Below are positions 8,575-16,721 of a stretch of DNA of 64,000 bases, piece by piece. The translations under genes were made by a program, and so were the position numbers. Below the pieces are notes generated by a model. That model had not been told where the DNA came from. It saw only the letters and a list, made by a program, of their open reading frames with translations, and searched no databases. Within the stretch, counting starts at the first letter, position 1. Each line of letters begins with the position of its first letter. The stretch comes from CAWAVN01 sp963844315 (GTDB lineage: Bacteria > Planctomycetota > Planctomycetia > Planctomycetales > Planctomycetaceae). Location of the stretch: positions 1 to 64,000 of the forward strand of contig CAWJOC010000024.1 of NCBI GenBank assembly GCA_963844315.1, given 5' to 3'.

Positions 8575-9800
8575 TTAGGAACAGAGTGGGCTAATATATA
8601 TCACACAAATGATAGTGTATAAGCTCAGGATGCCCCGCAGAAACCATAACCATTGAAGTGCAAGCGATGTCCATTGTGGAGGAGAAACACCTTTCGTTGA
8701 CTCGCGGAGATGCAATGCGTCCGCCCAAAAATAAATGCCCCACGTCAACGCTGCGTTGAACACTGAGGCGATATGCCAGGGTGCAACGCCCGTTGGCACA
8801 ATGTAAGCGTTTAGAGTATCGACGGCTGGAATCTGGTTCCAGTGGTGAGCGATTTGTGCCCATCCGATCAATAGAAAAAACTTGCAGACAAAAGAAGAAT
8901 CGTAATTGCAGCATAAACTCGCATGACTCGGTAAAGAGCCAAACTTCGAATTGCTAATAGCCTGTCGTTGAAATTGGAGGCGAATGATCCGTGTATGATA
9001 TAAATGAGAGGAGAGTAGATGAGGGCCGTGCCCTTGACCATCAGGCGATATGTAAAGGCTGGAAACCAAACAACTAGAACGTAAATAATTACCATAAAAA
9101 AAAGGAAAATACGTTCAAAGTATGGACTTTCGGAGTCCTTTTTGAAATCATTAATTATTTTTGATACGTCAAAATACCCGTGAAAACCAGATTCTACTTT
9201 TTCTTCAGTGATTCCTGGCAGTACCTCAACTAACGTCGTCGAATCAACGATTGCAACAAACCTCCACCAATTCACTGGAATTGAGATTATAGACTGGATG
9301 GGATGTTGAATAACGGTGACAACTGTCGCAATGATTCGTGTTCCAATTGCCACAACAGTGATTAACATTATTAATATGACGAATAAGAAAACAGCTACTA
9401 TAAAAGCGCATGCAAAGCCGATTGTAGATAGGAGTGAAACAATAAAATTATATAGTCCATAGTCTTTAAAGTCTGAAATTGTAGGGCATAACTCAATGAC
9501 AACATCCATAGCCTTTTTTATATATTTCACGATCTTTGGCCATACAGAGCGGCCAATTGTCATTCCAAGAGATGTAGATTGATCCGTCCGCAACAGTAGA
9601 AAGGGGGCGATGCACGCACTGATTGTTAAATGCAGTGTTCCAAACCGCAGTGCAATGTAGGCATAAACCGTCACGATGAGAATGGTTTCGCATATCGCCA
9701 ACAGACTAACTTTGTCATTGCCTTTTGGTAATCCAGAGTTATACCAAGCCCAGCGGCGTGAGGTATTGGGAGAATGTGAGTTGTCAGCATCCACTTGCAT
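8575..9800 (-). CDS. Hypothetical polytopic membrane protein, AT-rich (one frameshift)
   Basis: From ATG 9800 the frame runs 310 residues and breaks in a T-run near 8875. A second frame continues directly in hydrophobic register (FFLLIGWAQIAHHWNQIP) and ends at 8575, giving about 405 residues. At least seven hydrophobic spans are visible, for example LLAICETILIVTVYAYIALR, FIVSLLSTIGFACAFIVAVF, FFMVIIYVLVVWFPAFTY and VMRVYAAITILLLSASFF. No family is recognised. The stretch 9060-9540 is far richer in A and T than its neighbours, a sign of recent acquisition. The N-terminus may extend upstream through another shift near 9720. Confidence 0.5.
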
Positions 9801-9863
9801 TGTCTATAGCCCGAATTGAACAATTTGCTTTCAACAACTGATTCAATCATAATCCGCACGCCT

Positions 9864-10551
9864 TCACCGCTGCCTCGCATCCGGCACGCCCAACTTCGCC
9901 CGCCGCTGATAAATCGGCCCAAAGTCGTCCGCCCGTTTTTTCCGCCGCTTCTTTCACCGACAGCGTCCGCACAGCCTCATCCTCCTCCGCTGTCCACAAT
10001 CTCCCAACGGCCTTCGGTGGGATGATGCCCATTCGCTTGTTCCTCTCGCTGATTTTGGCTCGGTGTTCGGCGGAGAACTTCCGGCCCAAGTTGGCCGCTC
10101 GCATCGCTTCGACGACGTGGGGCGGGCTTGGCTTGCCCTTGCGGGATTCCGAGAGTTTGCGAAGGCGTTCAGGGTCGCGTGCTTTTGCCTGCCCCCGCTT
10201 CAACGCTTCGATGACCGGCTCCGCATATCCGTTGATTGAGAAAAGCCTGCGGGTTCCCTCGGTGACACGAGGAATGCCAAGAGTTTTACGCCATTTCTTA
10301 GCCGTTTGCAGCGTAATTCCCCACCAATAACAAACCGCTTGGTTTGATTCACGGCGGAGTGCATCGGCAAGGTCGTCGAAAATGACCAGGGATTTGTGAC
10401 TGCCCTTTTTGCCGATGGGCCAGGGGATCTTCGCGTCTGTGATTCCCACAATTTCGACGTCGCCTCGCCATTCGCACCAAACAATATCCCCGTATTCAAA
10501 CAGTGGGGTTTCGTAAGTGCCGAGGAGTTGGTAGCGGTCGGTGTCTTGCAT
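9864..10551 (-). CDS. NUMOD3/SANT-like DNA-binding protein, paralog A (frameshift near C-terminus)
   Basis: About 230 residues. The N-terminal domain (residues 1-80, RYQLLGTYETPLFEYGDIVW) is shared with the paralog at 12481. An HTH follows (WWGITLQTAKKWRKTLGI), then a basic repeat region (LSESRKGKP, LGRKFSAEHRAKISERNK) resembling NUMOD3 modules, and a SANT/Myb-like end (GRLWTAEEDEAVRTLSVKEA). A shift near 9925 restores RAIYQRRAKLGVPDARQR, stop 9864, matching the paralog. NUMOD3 modules usually belong to homing-endonuclease specificity parts, but I see no GIY-YIG or HNH catalytic motif. It is likely a sequence-specific DNA-binding protein of unknown role. Confidence 0.55.
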
Positions 10552-10589
10552 TGTGCATCGTGGTGTGTTGAAACGGGACGTGCTTTCCG

Positions 10590-11101
10590 TTAGGTATCGT
10601 CAAAATCAACATCCGGCGTCGGTTTCAGAGCGAACCAGATCGAACCCAAGATTGCCATGCCCGCCACATACAAAAACGTGAAGATCATCGCATTCCCGAT
10701 GAAAAACCCCGTCACGATTTGGTCGGGATCAAACAACGCGTATTCATCGTTGAAACGCATGTGTTCGCCAAATGGTTTGGAATTGGCCATTAGACCTCGA
10801 TACTGAACGACGGTCATCAAGATAATCGCAACGGGCCAAAAATTGACCCGCCAACCATAAGCCACTTAACGCCCGAAACCGTCTTGTTGAGCGATGCTCG
10901 TTTTGTCATCCGCTGCGGTTTTTGCTTTATAGCCGCTTGATTGGGACGGCGGCTCGGATTGGCGGGTGGGCGACGAGGCGGACTTGTTGTTGGCTGACAA
11001 GCCGCACAACGCTCAGGCATGGGTGCGTTCAAAAGGACTGTGTAAACTTTGTCGCAAAGGGGGCACATCCAGCGGGTTGTTGGTTCCATCGTTTTTGACA
11101 T
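10590..11101 (-). CDS. Zinc-ribbon membrane protein (probable frameshift)
   Basis: The frame from 11101 starts with a zinc ribbon (CPLCDKVYTVLLN then PERCAAC), followed by a proline/arginine-rich linker and RASLNKTVSGVKWLM. It stops at 10817, but the overlapping frame 10590-10865 carries on with two membrane spans (FWPVAIILMTVVQY; FFIGNAMIFTFLYVAGMAIL) and ends PTPDVDFDDT. One protein of about 165 residues with an N-terminal cytoplasmic ribbon and two spans is the simplest reading; two overlapping genes are the alternative. No family is recognised. Confidence 0.5.
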
Positions 11102-11186
11102 CCCCCAAACAGACGTTAAATATCCACTGCAACCAAACTACCAACGGGAATCGCAAAAGCAATCGTCAATTGTGGGTTTGACCGAT

Positions 11187-11642
11187 TCACCCCAACCGCC
11201 GCGCCACCGCCACAATTCGCCCCGCTGCATCTTTAACCACGAAGTCACCCCGCCGCACGCCGCTGTGCCGCAAGTTGTCATTTTCCACCCGAAACACCTT
11301 CTCGCCGGTCCCCACGAGATCCTCGGCACTCGCTGGGACGAGTTTCGCCTTTCCTAAAAGGCCCACGCTTTCCACAAGCGTGCCAGGAACAGGCGTGCCG
11401 TCGGCCTTCAAAAGACGCACGACGCCCACAGAATTTCCAGGGTCAAACATGATGTGACCCTTTCGGGCCAGGGACTTCATGTAGTCCTTGATGCCGCTGG
11501 AGTTCTTAATGCCCATGTCTTTCGCCAACTCGCGGTATGACACCGGCAAATCGGCGGCGATCCGGCGTTGGATGTGGGCGAGGATTTCGGCTTGGCGGGG
11601 CGTCAGTTCGTCGGGCATGGTGGGTTGGTTCCGAGATTGCAT
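11187..11642 (-). CDS. LexA-like repressor lacking the serine protease site
   Basis: About 150 residues from ATG 11642, which has GGGAG upstream; an internal ATG at 11619 (MPDELTPRQ) is an alternative. The N-terminus is the LexA winged HTH (LTPRQAEILAHIQRRI, SYRELAKDMGI, IKDYMKSLARKGHI). The C-terminus keeps the S24 strand order (VFRVENDNLRHSGVRRGDFV). In LexA this segment is G-D-S-M with the catalytic serine; here it is E-N-D-N-L, and no Ala-Gly cleavage bond is obvious. The protein should bind DNA but probably cannot self-cleave. It could act as a constitutive or ligand-controlled repressor of the local gene block. Confidence 0.65.
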   Translation of the reverse strand: MQSRNQPTMPDELTPRQAEILAHIQRRIAADLPVSYRELAKDMGIKNSSGIKDYMKSLARKGHIMFDPGNSVGVVRLLKADGTPVPGTLVESVGLLGKAKLVPASAEDLVGTGEKVFRVENDNLRHSGVRRGDFVVKDAAGRIVAVARRLG

Positions 11643-11690
11643 GGGCACATTGCTCCCGTCCCACGATAACACGGAGCGAAGCAAATTGCC

Positions 11691-12017
11691 CTACAGAGAG
11701 TTTGCAGTCCCACCGCACGCCCGGCACGGTTCGACTTCCATCAGCCCGACATATCGCCCGGTCCCGCCGCATTCTGGGCAGGGTTCCTTTTGCTCCTGAT
11801 CGCCACGGTCCCGGTCTTTGAGAACCATTTCCACGCGTTTCAAGCGGCATTCGTCCAAATCCGGCTCGAAGTCGTCCAAGGTGAGATGGCGGGCAGGGGA
11901 GTTTTCCAGAAGCCGCCGCATGGCCGCGAACGCATCGGGGCCGCCGTAGGAATCCGGCGTGCCGTCATCGAGTTGGGCCGACCAGTGGCCGAGGTGATAA
12001 TGGGCGATGATCCGCAT
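11691..12017 (-). CDS. Small protein with DnaJ-type zinc finger, MRIIA family
   Basis: 108 residues. The N-terminus (MRIIAHYHLGHWSAQLDDG, then AMRRLLENSPARHLTLDDF) resembles the protein at 14087, which also begins MRIIA and has a RLLLHSERH helix. The C-terminus has CPECGGTGRYVGL then EPCRACGGT, two CxxCxG halves like those of DnaJ central zinc fingers. It probably binds one zinc. The function is unknown. It lies leftward between the AHSA1 gene and the LexA-like gene with short spacings, as in an operon. Confidence 0.6.
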   Translation of the reverse strand: MRIIAHYHLGHWSAQLDDGTPDSYGGPDAFAAMRRLLENSPARHLTLDDFEPDLDECRLKRVEMVLKDRDRGDQEQKEPCPECGGTGRYVGLMEVEPCRACGGTANSL

Positions 12018-12026
12018 GGGTTCCCT

Positions 12027-12488
12027 TCAAATCCCTTCTGGCCAGTGGCGGGTTGCTTCGAGCGGTTCGCCTGTTTCGAGCAAACTCTTAAGGCTCGATA
12101 GGATCACCGGCCAGCCGCCCGACGTGGATTCAATAAGTTTCGAGTCGGGTTTATCCATCTCATGCACAAGGGTAAGTTTCACGGATTCGCCCTGGCTTTC
12201 GAGTTCGTAAGTGAGACGCGAGAATCCTTCGGCTCGGACTTCGGGGAAAAGTTCATTACGCCAAGTGACAGTAAGCCGCCGGGGAGGATCGATTTCTACG
12301 ATTTCACCGCTGTCGCCGACTCGGCCATCGGGCGTCATCACACGCCATGCTGCACCGACTTTCCATTCGGATTCCTGATAGGTTTCGCACCAAAAGCGGC
12401 GTGTGAACTCTGGCTCGATCAACGCCTGCCACAGTTGATCGGGCGTCGTGCGGATATAGATGACATAGACGAAGCGTGATTCAGACAT
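12027..12488 (-). CDS. AHSA1/SRPBCC-family protein
   Basis: About 153 residues from ATG 12488 (MSESRFVYVIYIRTTPDQLW), with AGGAG upstream. The start codon overlaps the end of the upstream NUMOD3/SANT-like gene by 8 bases, so translation is likely coupled. The motifs TTPDQLWQALIEPEFTRRFW, GDSGEIVEIDPPRRLTVTW and GWPVILSSLKSLLETGE are typical of the activator-of-Hsp90-ATPase-1-like branch of the START-type helix-grip fold, which binds hydrophobic ligands. In bacteria such genes often pair with ArsR regulators; here the partner is a different DNA-binding protein. Confidence 0.8.
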   Translation of the reverse strand: MSESRFVYVIYIRTTPDQLWQALIEPEFTRRFWCETYQESEWKVGAAWRVMTPDGRVGDSGEIVEIDPPRRLTVTWRNELFPEVRAEGFSRLTYELESQGESVKLTLVHEMDKPDSKLIESTSGGWPVILSSLKSLLETGEPLEATRHWPEGI

Positions 12489-13215
12489 TGTTTTCTCCTG
12501 TGCCCTCGTATTTTCGATCTGGTCGCCGCCTTGCATCCGGCACACCCAGCCTGTTCCGCCGAATGTAAATCGCCCGCAACGTCCGCCCGGTTCTCACCGC
12601 CGCCTCTTCCGCTGGCAGGGTCCGCACGGCTTCATCCTCTTCCGCCGTCCACAACCGCCCCAGGGCTTTGGGTGGAATCGTGCCACGCCGCTTGTGGGCC
12701 GCGCTCATCTTGGCCAGTTCTTCCGGAGAATGCTTTCTGCCGACATTCGCCGCTCGCAGGGCTTCCTTAACATGTAGAGGCCGGGGCTTGCCTCGCCTGG
12801 CTTCGGCAATCTTCCGCCGCCGGTCAGGATCGCGTGCCTTGGCGACGGCTTTCTTTCTCGCCTCAATGATTGGTTCCTCATGGGCATACTCGGAACGCAG
12901 GCGGGACGTTCCCTCGGTTGATGGTGAGACTTCCAACGCCTTCCGCCACTTCCAGACGGTTTGCGGAGTGACTCCCCACCAATGGCAAACGGCGATGTTC
13001 GATTCCCGCCGGACGGCTTCCGCCAGTGCATCGAAAAGGATCATCGCGGGCTTTTGCGGATTCCTGTACCGCTTTCCGGTCGGCCAAGGGATTCTGGCAT
13101 CGGTCAGGCCGACGATTTCCACTTCGCCCAGCCGCTCGCAGAACACGACCTCCCCATACTCGAATAGCGGGGTTTCGTAGGAACCGAGAAGGCGGAAGCG
13201 GTCGGAATCGTGCAT
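12481..13215 (-). CDS. NUMOD3/SANT-like DNA-binding protein, paralog B
   Basis: 244 residues, intact. It has the same layout as the gene at 9864: N-terminal domain (RFRLLGSYETPLFEYGEVVF, EIVGLTDARIPWPTGKR), HTH (WWGVTPQTVWKWRKALEV), NUMOD3-like basic modules (KIAEARRGKP, VGRKHSPEELAKMSAAHKRR) and a SANT-like C-terminus (GRLWTAEEDEAVRTLPAEEA, then LRAIYIRRNRLGVPDARRR). The two copies are roughly half identical, so they are old paralogs rather than a recent duplication. The stop overlaps the AHSA1 start. No nuclease motif is visible; a regulatory or target-recognition role is inferred. Confidence 0.65.
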   Translation of the reverse strand: MHDSDRFRLLGSYETPLFEYGEVVFCERLGEVEIVGLTDARIPWPTGKRYRNPQKPAMILFDALAEAVRRESNIAVCHWWGVTPQTVWKWRKALEVSPSTEGTSRLRSEYAHEEPIIEARKKAVAKARDPDRRRKIAEARRGKPRPLHVKEALRAANVGRKHSPEELAKMSAAHKRRGTIPPKALGRLWTAEEDEAVRTLPAEEAAVRTGRTLRAIYIRRNRLGVPDARRRPDRKYEGTGENNV

Positions 13216-13298
13216 GGGATTCGGCGGGGTTAATGGACTGCAAGAACAACCATTTCCACATGCCCTCCATTACATTATTTAGGTTTTGCTTCAGACCG

Positions 13299-13907
13299 CT
13301 ATGACAGTCGGGTTTTTAACGCCTCAAAAGAAATCTCGGTCGATGGTCCGATGTCAGCCTTCAAGACTTTCTCCATCTGTTTCAGGGCGTATCCGTTTTC
13401 GTCCTCCGTGTTCGAGGCCACGCAATCGCTAGGCACAATAATGTGAAGGTCTCGCATGTAGGCATCGTTGGCCGTGAACAACACGCAAATGTTTGCTGAG
13501 ATTCCTGTCAAGACTACGGTGTTCACACCTAAATAGTCCAATAGCGTATCGAGCGTAGTCGAGAAAAACCCAGAGTGTTTGGGTTTCAAAACGAAGTAAT
13601 CGTCTTCCTCGGGCCGCAGCAGTTCGGAGATGGGCTGACCCAGCACCCCGTCGTTGAGGCAATGTTCAACCTGGGAATTGAAGTCCGACCGCCAGCGCCC
13701 GAAATTGTCGTTGACGTAGACGACGGGTATCCTCTCCTGCTTCGCTCGCTTCTTTAGCGTGGCGATTTGGTGCGCCATCGGTAAGGCATGCTCTAAGAGT
13801 TTGTTCCCGTCGGGGAAGTCCAAATCATTGATCACGTCGATTAAGAGGAGGGCCACGACGGACTTGTCTGGGGCATTCCCATGCAAGTCGGAGTTCATTT
13901 CTGGCAT
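13299..13907 (-). CDS. Isochorismatase-family cysteine hydrolase
   Basis: 202 residues. The family signature is complete: VVALLLIDVINDLDFPDG (catalytic Asp), YFVLKPKHSGFFST (catalytic Lys) and VVLTGISANICVLFTANDAY, with the nucleophilic cysteine in NICV after the cis-peptide turn. The chain ends at the usual length for the family. Known members hydrolyse amides or vinyl ethers such as isochorismate, nicotinamide and N-carbamoyl compounds; the substrate cannot be told from sequence. ATG 13907 has GGAG about 11 bases upstream; the ATG four codons later is an alternative. Confidence 0.85.
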   Translation of the reverse strand: MPEMNSDLHGNAPDKSVVALLLIDVINDLDFPDGNKLLEHALPMAHQIATLKKRAKQERIPVVYVNDNFGRWRSDFNSQVEHCLNDGVLGQPISELLRPEEDDYFVLKPKHSGFFSTTLDTLLDYLGVNTVVLTGISANICVLFTANDAYMRDLHIIVPSDCVASNTEDENGYALKQMEKVLKADIGPSTEISFEALKTRLS

Positions 13908-13961
13908 AGTGCCTTACGCTCCTTCAAATTGCTTATGTATCCGGCATTTGATCTTGGCCGG

Positions 13962-14090
13962 TTAGTTCTCCCAAACCGTCAACTTATCGGCGTCGCGACC
14001 GCGATCGGGCATGTCAGCCGGTTCCTCGGTCGGCTCAGCCGATCCGCACCCAATGGCTAGCAGCAAAAGAATCGGAAGGGCGGTTTTCAC
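13962..14090 (-). CDS. Small lipoprotein, 42 residues
   Basis: The start is GTG at 14090 and the product reads VKTALPILLLLAIGCGSAEP, then an acidic tail ending DKLTVWEN, stop 13962-13964. The hydrophobic stretch ends in LAIGC, a good lipobox with Cys 15, so the mature peptide would be a lipid-anchored acidic peptide of about 28 residues. GGAGG precedes the start, and the GTGA overlaps the stop of the upstream gene (14087-14311), which indicates coupled translation. The function is unknown. Confidence 0.6.
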   Translation of the reverse strand: MKTALPILLLLAIGCGSAEPTEEPADMPDRGRDADKLTVWEN

Positions 14091-14311
14091 GTCGCCCCTC
14101 CACCTGACGCCACCACGACCATCTCAACGTGCTTTCCTCCGCTGGCCATAGCATCCGTCACCAGATCGCTCGCCGCGACGTGCCGTTCAGAATGAAGGAG
14201 CAATCTCGCAACCGCACCAAGGGCACTGGCGGACTTTGCAAACTCGCGGGGTTCGACTTGCCACCAAGCCGCCCAACGCTTCGACGAATCTTTCTCGGCG
14301 ATAATCCGCAT
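14087..14311 (-). CDS. Small hypothetical protein, MRIIA family
   Basis: 74 residues beginning MRIIAEKDSSKRWAAWWQVE, then ALGAVARLLLHSERHVAAS. The layout (MRIIA, an aromatic strand, then a RLLLHSERH helix) is shared with the N-terminus of the protein at 11691, but the zinc finger is missing here. Its stop overlaps the start of the small lipoprotein by four bases (GTGA). The function is unknown. Confidence 0.55.
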   Translation of the reverse strand: MRIIAEKDSSKRWAAWWQVEPREFAKSASALGAVARLLLHSERHVAASDLVTDAMASGGKHVEMVVVASGGGAT

Positions 14312-14535
14312 GGTGTCTCCCGTTCATAGTGAATGCCGGTTCCTAATGGCATACGATCACATGAGCGGACCAGGGAATCAAGAAAAATCTAACGAAAAGT
14401 CAAACCGCCATCAGTTCCCAGCAATCGCGAATGGGAAAAAATTGACGGGACTGTACTCGGCCACGGGGGCGATAACTCCGCCCAGACGAGGATTTCAATT
14501 GCCTTCACGTCAATGCACAACTTCTCAACGGCGAT

Positions 14536-14748
14536 CTAAGAAGAGTTGGGTCGCTTCAAGATGCACACAACGGTGTTGGTGGACCCGCCTTCGTAGTTCG
14601 TGTCGAATGCCGATACCAACTCCCAGCCATCACCACCTAGCTCGTTTAATGTCCGAGTCATTTCCGCGTCATCGACCTGCCCACCCGCTTTGAGCGGAAA
14701 GAAGCCTCTGGGGATACTGAAAGCGACGGTATGATATTGCCATTTCAT
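14536..14748 (-). CDS. DUF4177-family protein
   Basis: 70 residues from ATG 14748 (MKWQYHTVAFSIPRGFFP), with GAGG about 9 bases upstream. The pattern MKWQY..VAF at the start, then LNELGGDGWELVSAFDTN and VCILKRP at the end, is the DUF4177 fold, a small alpha/beta unit of unknown function. Frames upstream of the ATG are open but carry no recognisable domain, so the short form is preferred. It is the most upstream gene of the leftward block and lies about 270 bases from the GATACCA-type operator. Confidence 0.75.
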   Translation of the reverse strand: MKWQYHTVAFSIPRGFFPLKAGGQVDDAEMTRTLNELGGDGWELVSAFDTNYEGGSTNTVVCILKRPNSS

Positions 14749-15021
14749 GCAGAATAACCTCAAGAAACGTAGAACAAAGTTTCGGACGGAAGGCATTGGC
14801 CAATCCGGATCGTCACCACCTATGGCTCGTGAACACCACAAATCCCAGGATAGGAAGCGTGGTTTTGCGTGGTATCCGGGTTTTGAGGAAAGACCAATAA
14901 GGCGAAGGCTGCAAGTTTTGGCGTAGCAGGTTCCTATTCTGCCGCCAACTGCTGGGAAGCGTGCCACCGCCGCGATAGGCGGGTTGCCCAGCGTGAGCAG
15001 TCCAGTTTCCCGCCAATTCAC

Positions 15022-15061
15022 GATACCATTCCTGATACCAAATCCTGACTTTTTGGTATCA
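15022..15061 (-). promoter_or_regulatory. Operator candidate with three GATACCA half-sites
   Basis: TGATACCAAA (15033-15042) and TTTGGTATCA (15052-15061) form a perfect 10-base inverted repeat. A further half-site GATACCA lies at 15022-15028. It sits upstream of the leftward accessory genes starting at 14748. No gene is supported between 14749 and 15021. Confidence 0.5.
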
Positions 15062-15100
15062 AAACTGCCGAAAAATGGAATTTTGTCTAGTGAAAATTCA

Positions 15101-15140
15101 TAAAAGAAAAACTCCTTAAACCATTACAGTTTAAGGAGTT
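15101..15140 (-). terminator. Rho-independent terminator of tRNA-Lys
   Basis: AACTCCTTAAAC and GTTTAAGGAGTT form a perfect 12-base stem with a 7-base loop (15110-15140). Read on the minus strand it is followed by TTTTTCTTTT. It lies seven bases beyond the 3' end of the tRNA. Confidence 0.9.
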
Positions 15141-15146
15141 ACTTAG

Positions 15147-15219
<73 letters not shown>

Positions 15220-15637
15220 AAGTTGTTTTTTAAGGCTTTATGTCGAAACGGCTTCTTGTGTGTTTTTCGCTCGACACTTTTGCCTATAGGAAGGAGGGTC
15301 TGTCAATTGGATGAAATGACCCCAACTGATTGTGGCAGTTGGGGTTGAGGCCATCACCCAGAATCGAAACAGCTAGGTGACGAGCTGACCAATCATAGCA
15401 CGATGGCGGAACCCAGACCAGCGAAGCCCTCGAAAGTTTTTCCCCCTTTCCATGCGGTTCTGGTCTGTGGGCCAAAAAGATTCCATGGGATTTCCACGAC
15501 TTCGGTTCATGGCGAACGGATCCCCAAGGTGTCACTGCGCTCGAAGACGGAGATCAAGCGGCAGCCATCGCGATGAGTTCGCGATGGCGGTCCGAAGATT
15601 TTTGTCAACCGCCGACGCCTGGCGAAGGAGCGGAACG
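15220..15637. other. Intergenic, one hairpin
   Basis: This gap lies between tRNA-Lys and the DUF1559 gene. CCCCAACTG (15320-15328) and CAGTTGGGG (15336-15344) form a perfect 9-base hairpin, possibly the end of the leftward DUF1559 transcript, though without a T-run. The tRNA promoter should lie just right of 15220. No gene is seen. Confidence 0.5.
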
Positions 15638-16635
15638 TTAGAACTCGGAAATCACTTCGCCGCCGTTGCGGGTTCCCAGGACTTGCCAGAGAGTCAGGTT
15701 GATGTTTTCGCTGACGAAGCGGCAACTGCCATCGACCAAGACCACTTGCACGCCGCCGGGGTGCGCGCTTTGCGCGCTGGTGAGGGCGAAGTTGTGAAAG
15801 CCGTTGTGACAATCCGGCGACTCGGCATTGGGACCGTGCCAATGGTTGTACATCGTGTCGGCCAAATGACCATTGATCCATTTCGCTCCCCGTTGGCCGG
15901 ACCAGGCGGGAGCCGATGCCGGGTCGCAAGCCGAGGGCGTGGTCTGCGTCCCCATCGCGAGTTCGATCACGCGGTTTGCATAGTCGCCGCTGGGCGGGGC
16001 CGAGTTCTGGCCATCCCCCAAGAGATGCTCGCTAAAGGCCGCCGTGTTGGTCGCGCCATCGTTCACATCCCGGAATCCGATCTTCGATCTGGAAAAGACA
16101 ATTCCATCGGCATTGCTGACGGAACCATCGTCGGCGCTGGCAGGACCATTTAATCCCGACCCCGCGCACGCCGGGTAGCTGATGCCTCCGTAAACCGAAC
16201 CAGGAACGCCGTCGCTATCGCTAGGGCACAGGAAAAGGGGGATGCCGCGTTTGCCCGGCGGCATCGTTTTGAGCGACCTTGGCCGGGTCATGGCTACCCG
16301 CGAAGGCCACAAGCGGGGGCACATCGTAATTGAGCAGGTTCTTGAGACTCGCCTGGTCGAAATTAGGCAGCAGATGGGCATGGGCCGACCACACATAGGG
16401 GAAACCCAAACCGCCGGGCGGAAACACGCGGTGCGACGATTCATAGTTGTGCAGAGCCAGCCCCAATTGCTTGAGATTGTTCTTGCACGTCGAACGCCTG
16501 GCGGCTTCGCGGGCTTGCTGCACGGCAGGAAGCAAAAGGGCAATCAGAATTGCGATGATCGCGATCACAACCAACAGTTCAATCAGGGTAAATCCGCGCG
16601 GCACGTTGAGTGCGGCGGCTCAAAATGAAAAACAT
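15638..16635 (-). CDS. DUF1559 (pseudopilin-like, H-X9-DG) protein, frameshifted
   Basis: Start ATG 16635 (MFFILSRRTQRA), with GGGAG upstream. One shift leads into RGFTLIELLVVIAIIAIL, the type IV pilin/pseudopilin methylation and membrane segment, then QQAREAARRSTCKNNLKQLG, a hallmark of the large planctomycete DUF1559 family. A second shift near 16245 joins PLFLCPSDSDGVPGSVYG, and the C-terminus has HPGGVQVVLVDGSCRFV, the H-x9-DG motif, stop 15638. These proteins occur in dozens of copies per planctomycete genome and are thought to be exported, secretion-related surface proteins; the exact role is unknown. Length about 330 residues is normal. Confidence 0.85.
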
Positions 16636-16721
16636 CAGTCGGAAACTCCCGAAACTTGTCAAAACCAAAAGCGCGAACGGCCACGTCCGGCGAAAGAACG
16701 CCGGAAGCCACGAAGGTGGAA

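Noticed and set aside
11187..11642. A functional SOS LexA
   Set aside because: Catalytic Ser and cleavage site are not visible, so SOS-type control was not claimed.
12481..13215. Large plus-strand frames opposite the NUMOD3/SANT-like gene (for example 12668-13180)
   Set aside because: Mirror frames of a GC-rich coding strand; the minus-strand product has paralogs and domains, the plus frames do not.
14310..14693. Plus-strand frame of 127 residues
   Set aside because: Overlaps the DUF4177 gene on the other strand and has no start signal or domain.
15320..15344. Hairpin as a second tRNA or small RNA
   Set aside because: Only a 9-base stem, with no cloverleaf or promoter; treated as a possible terminator.
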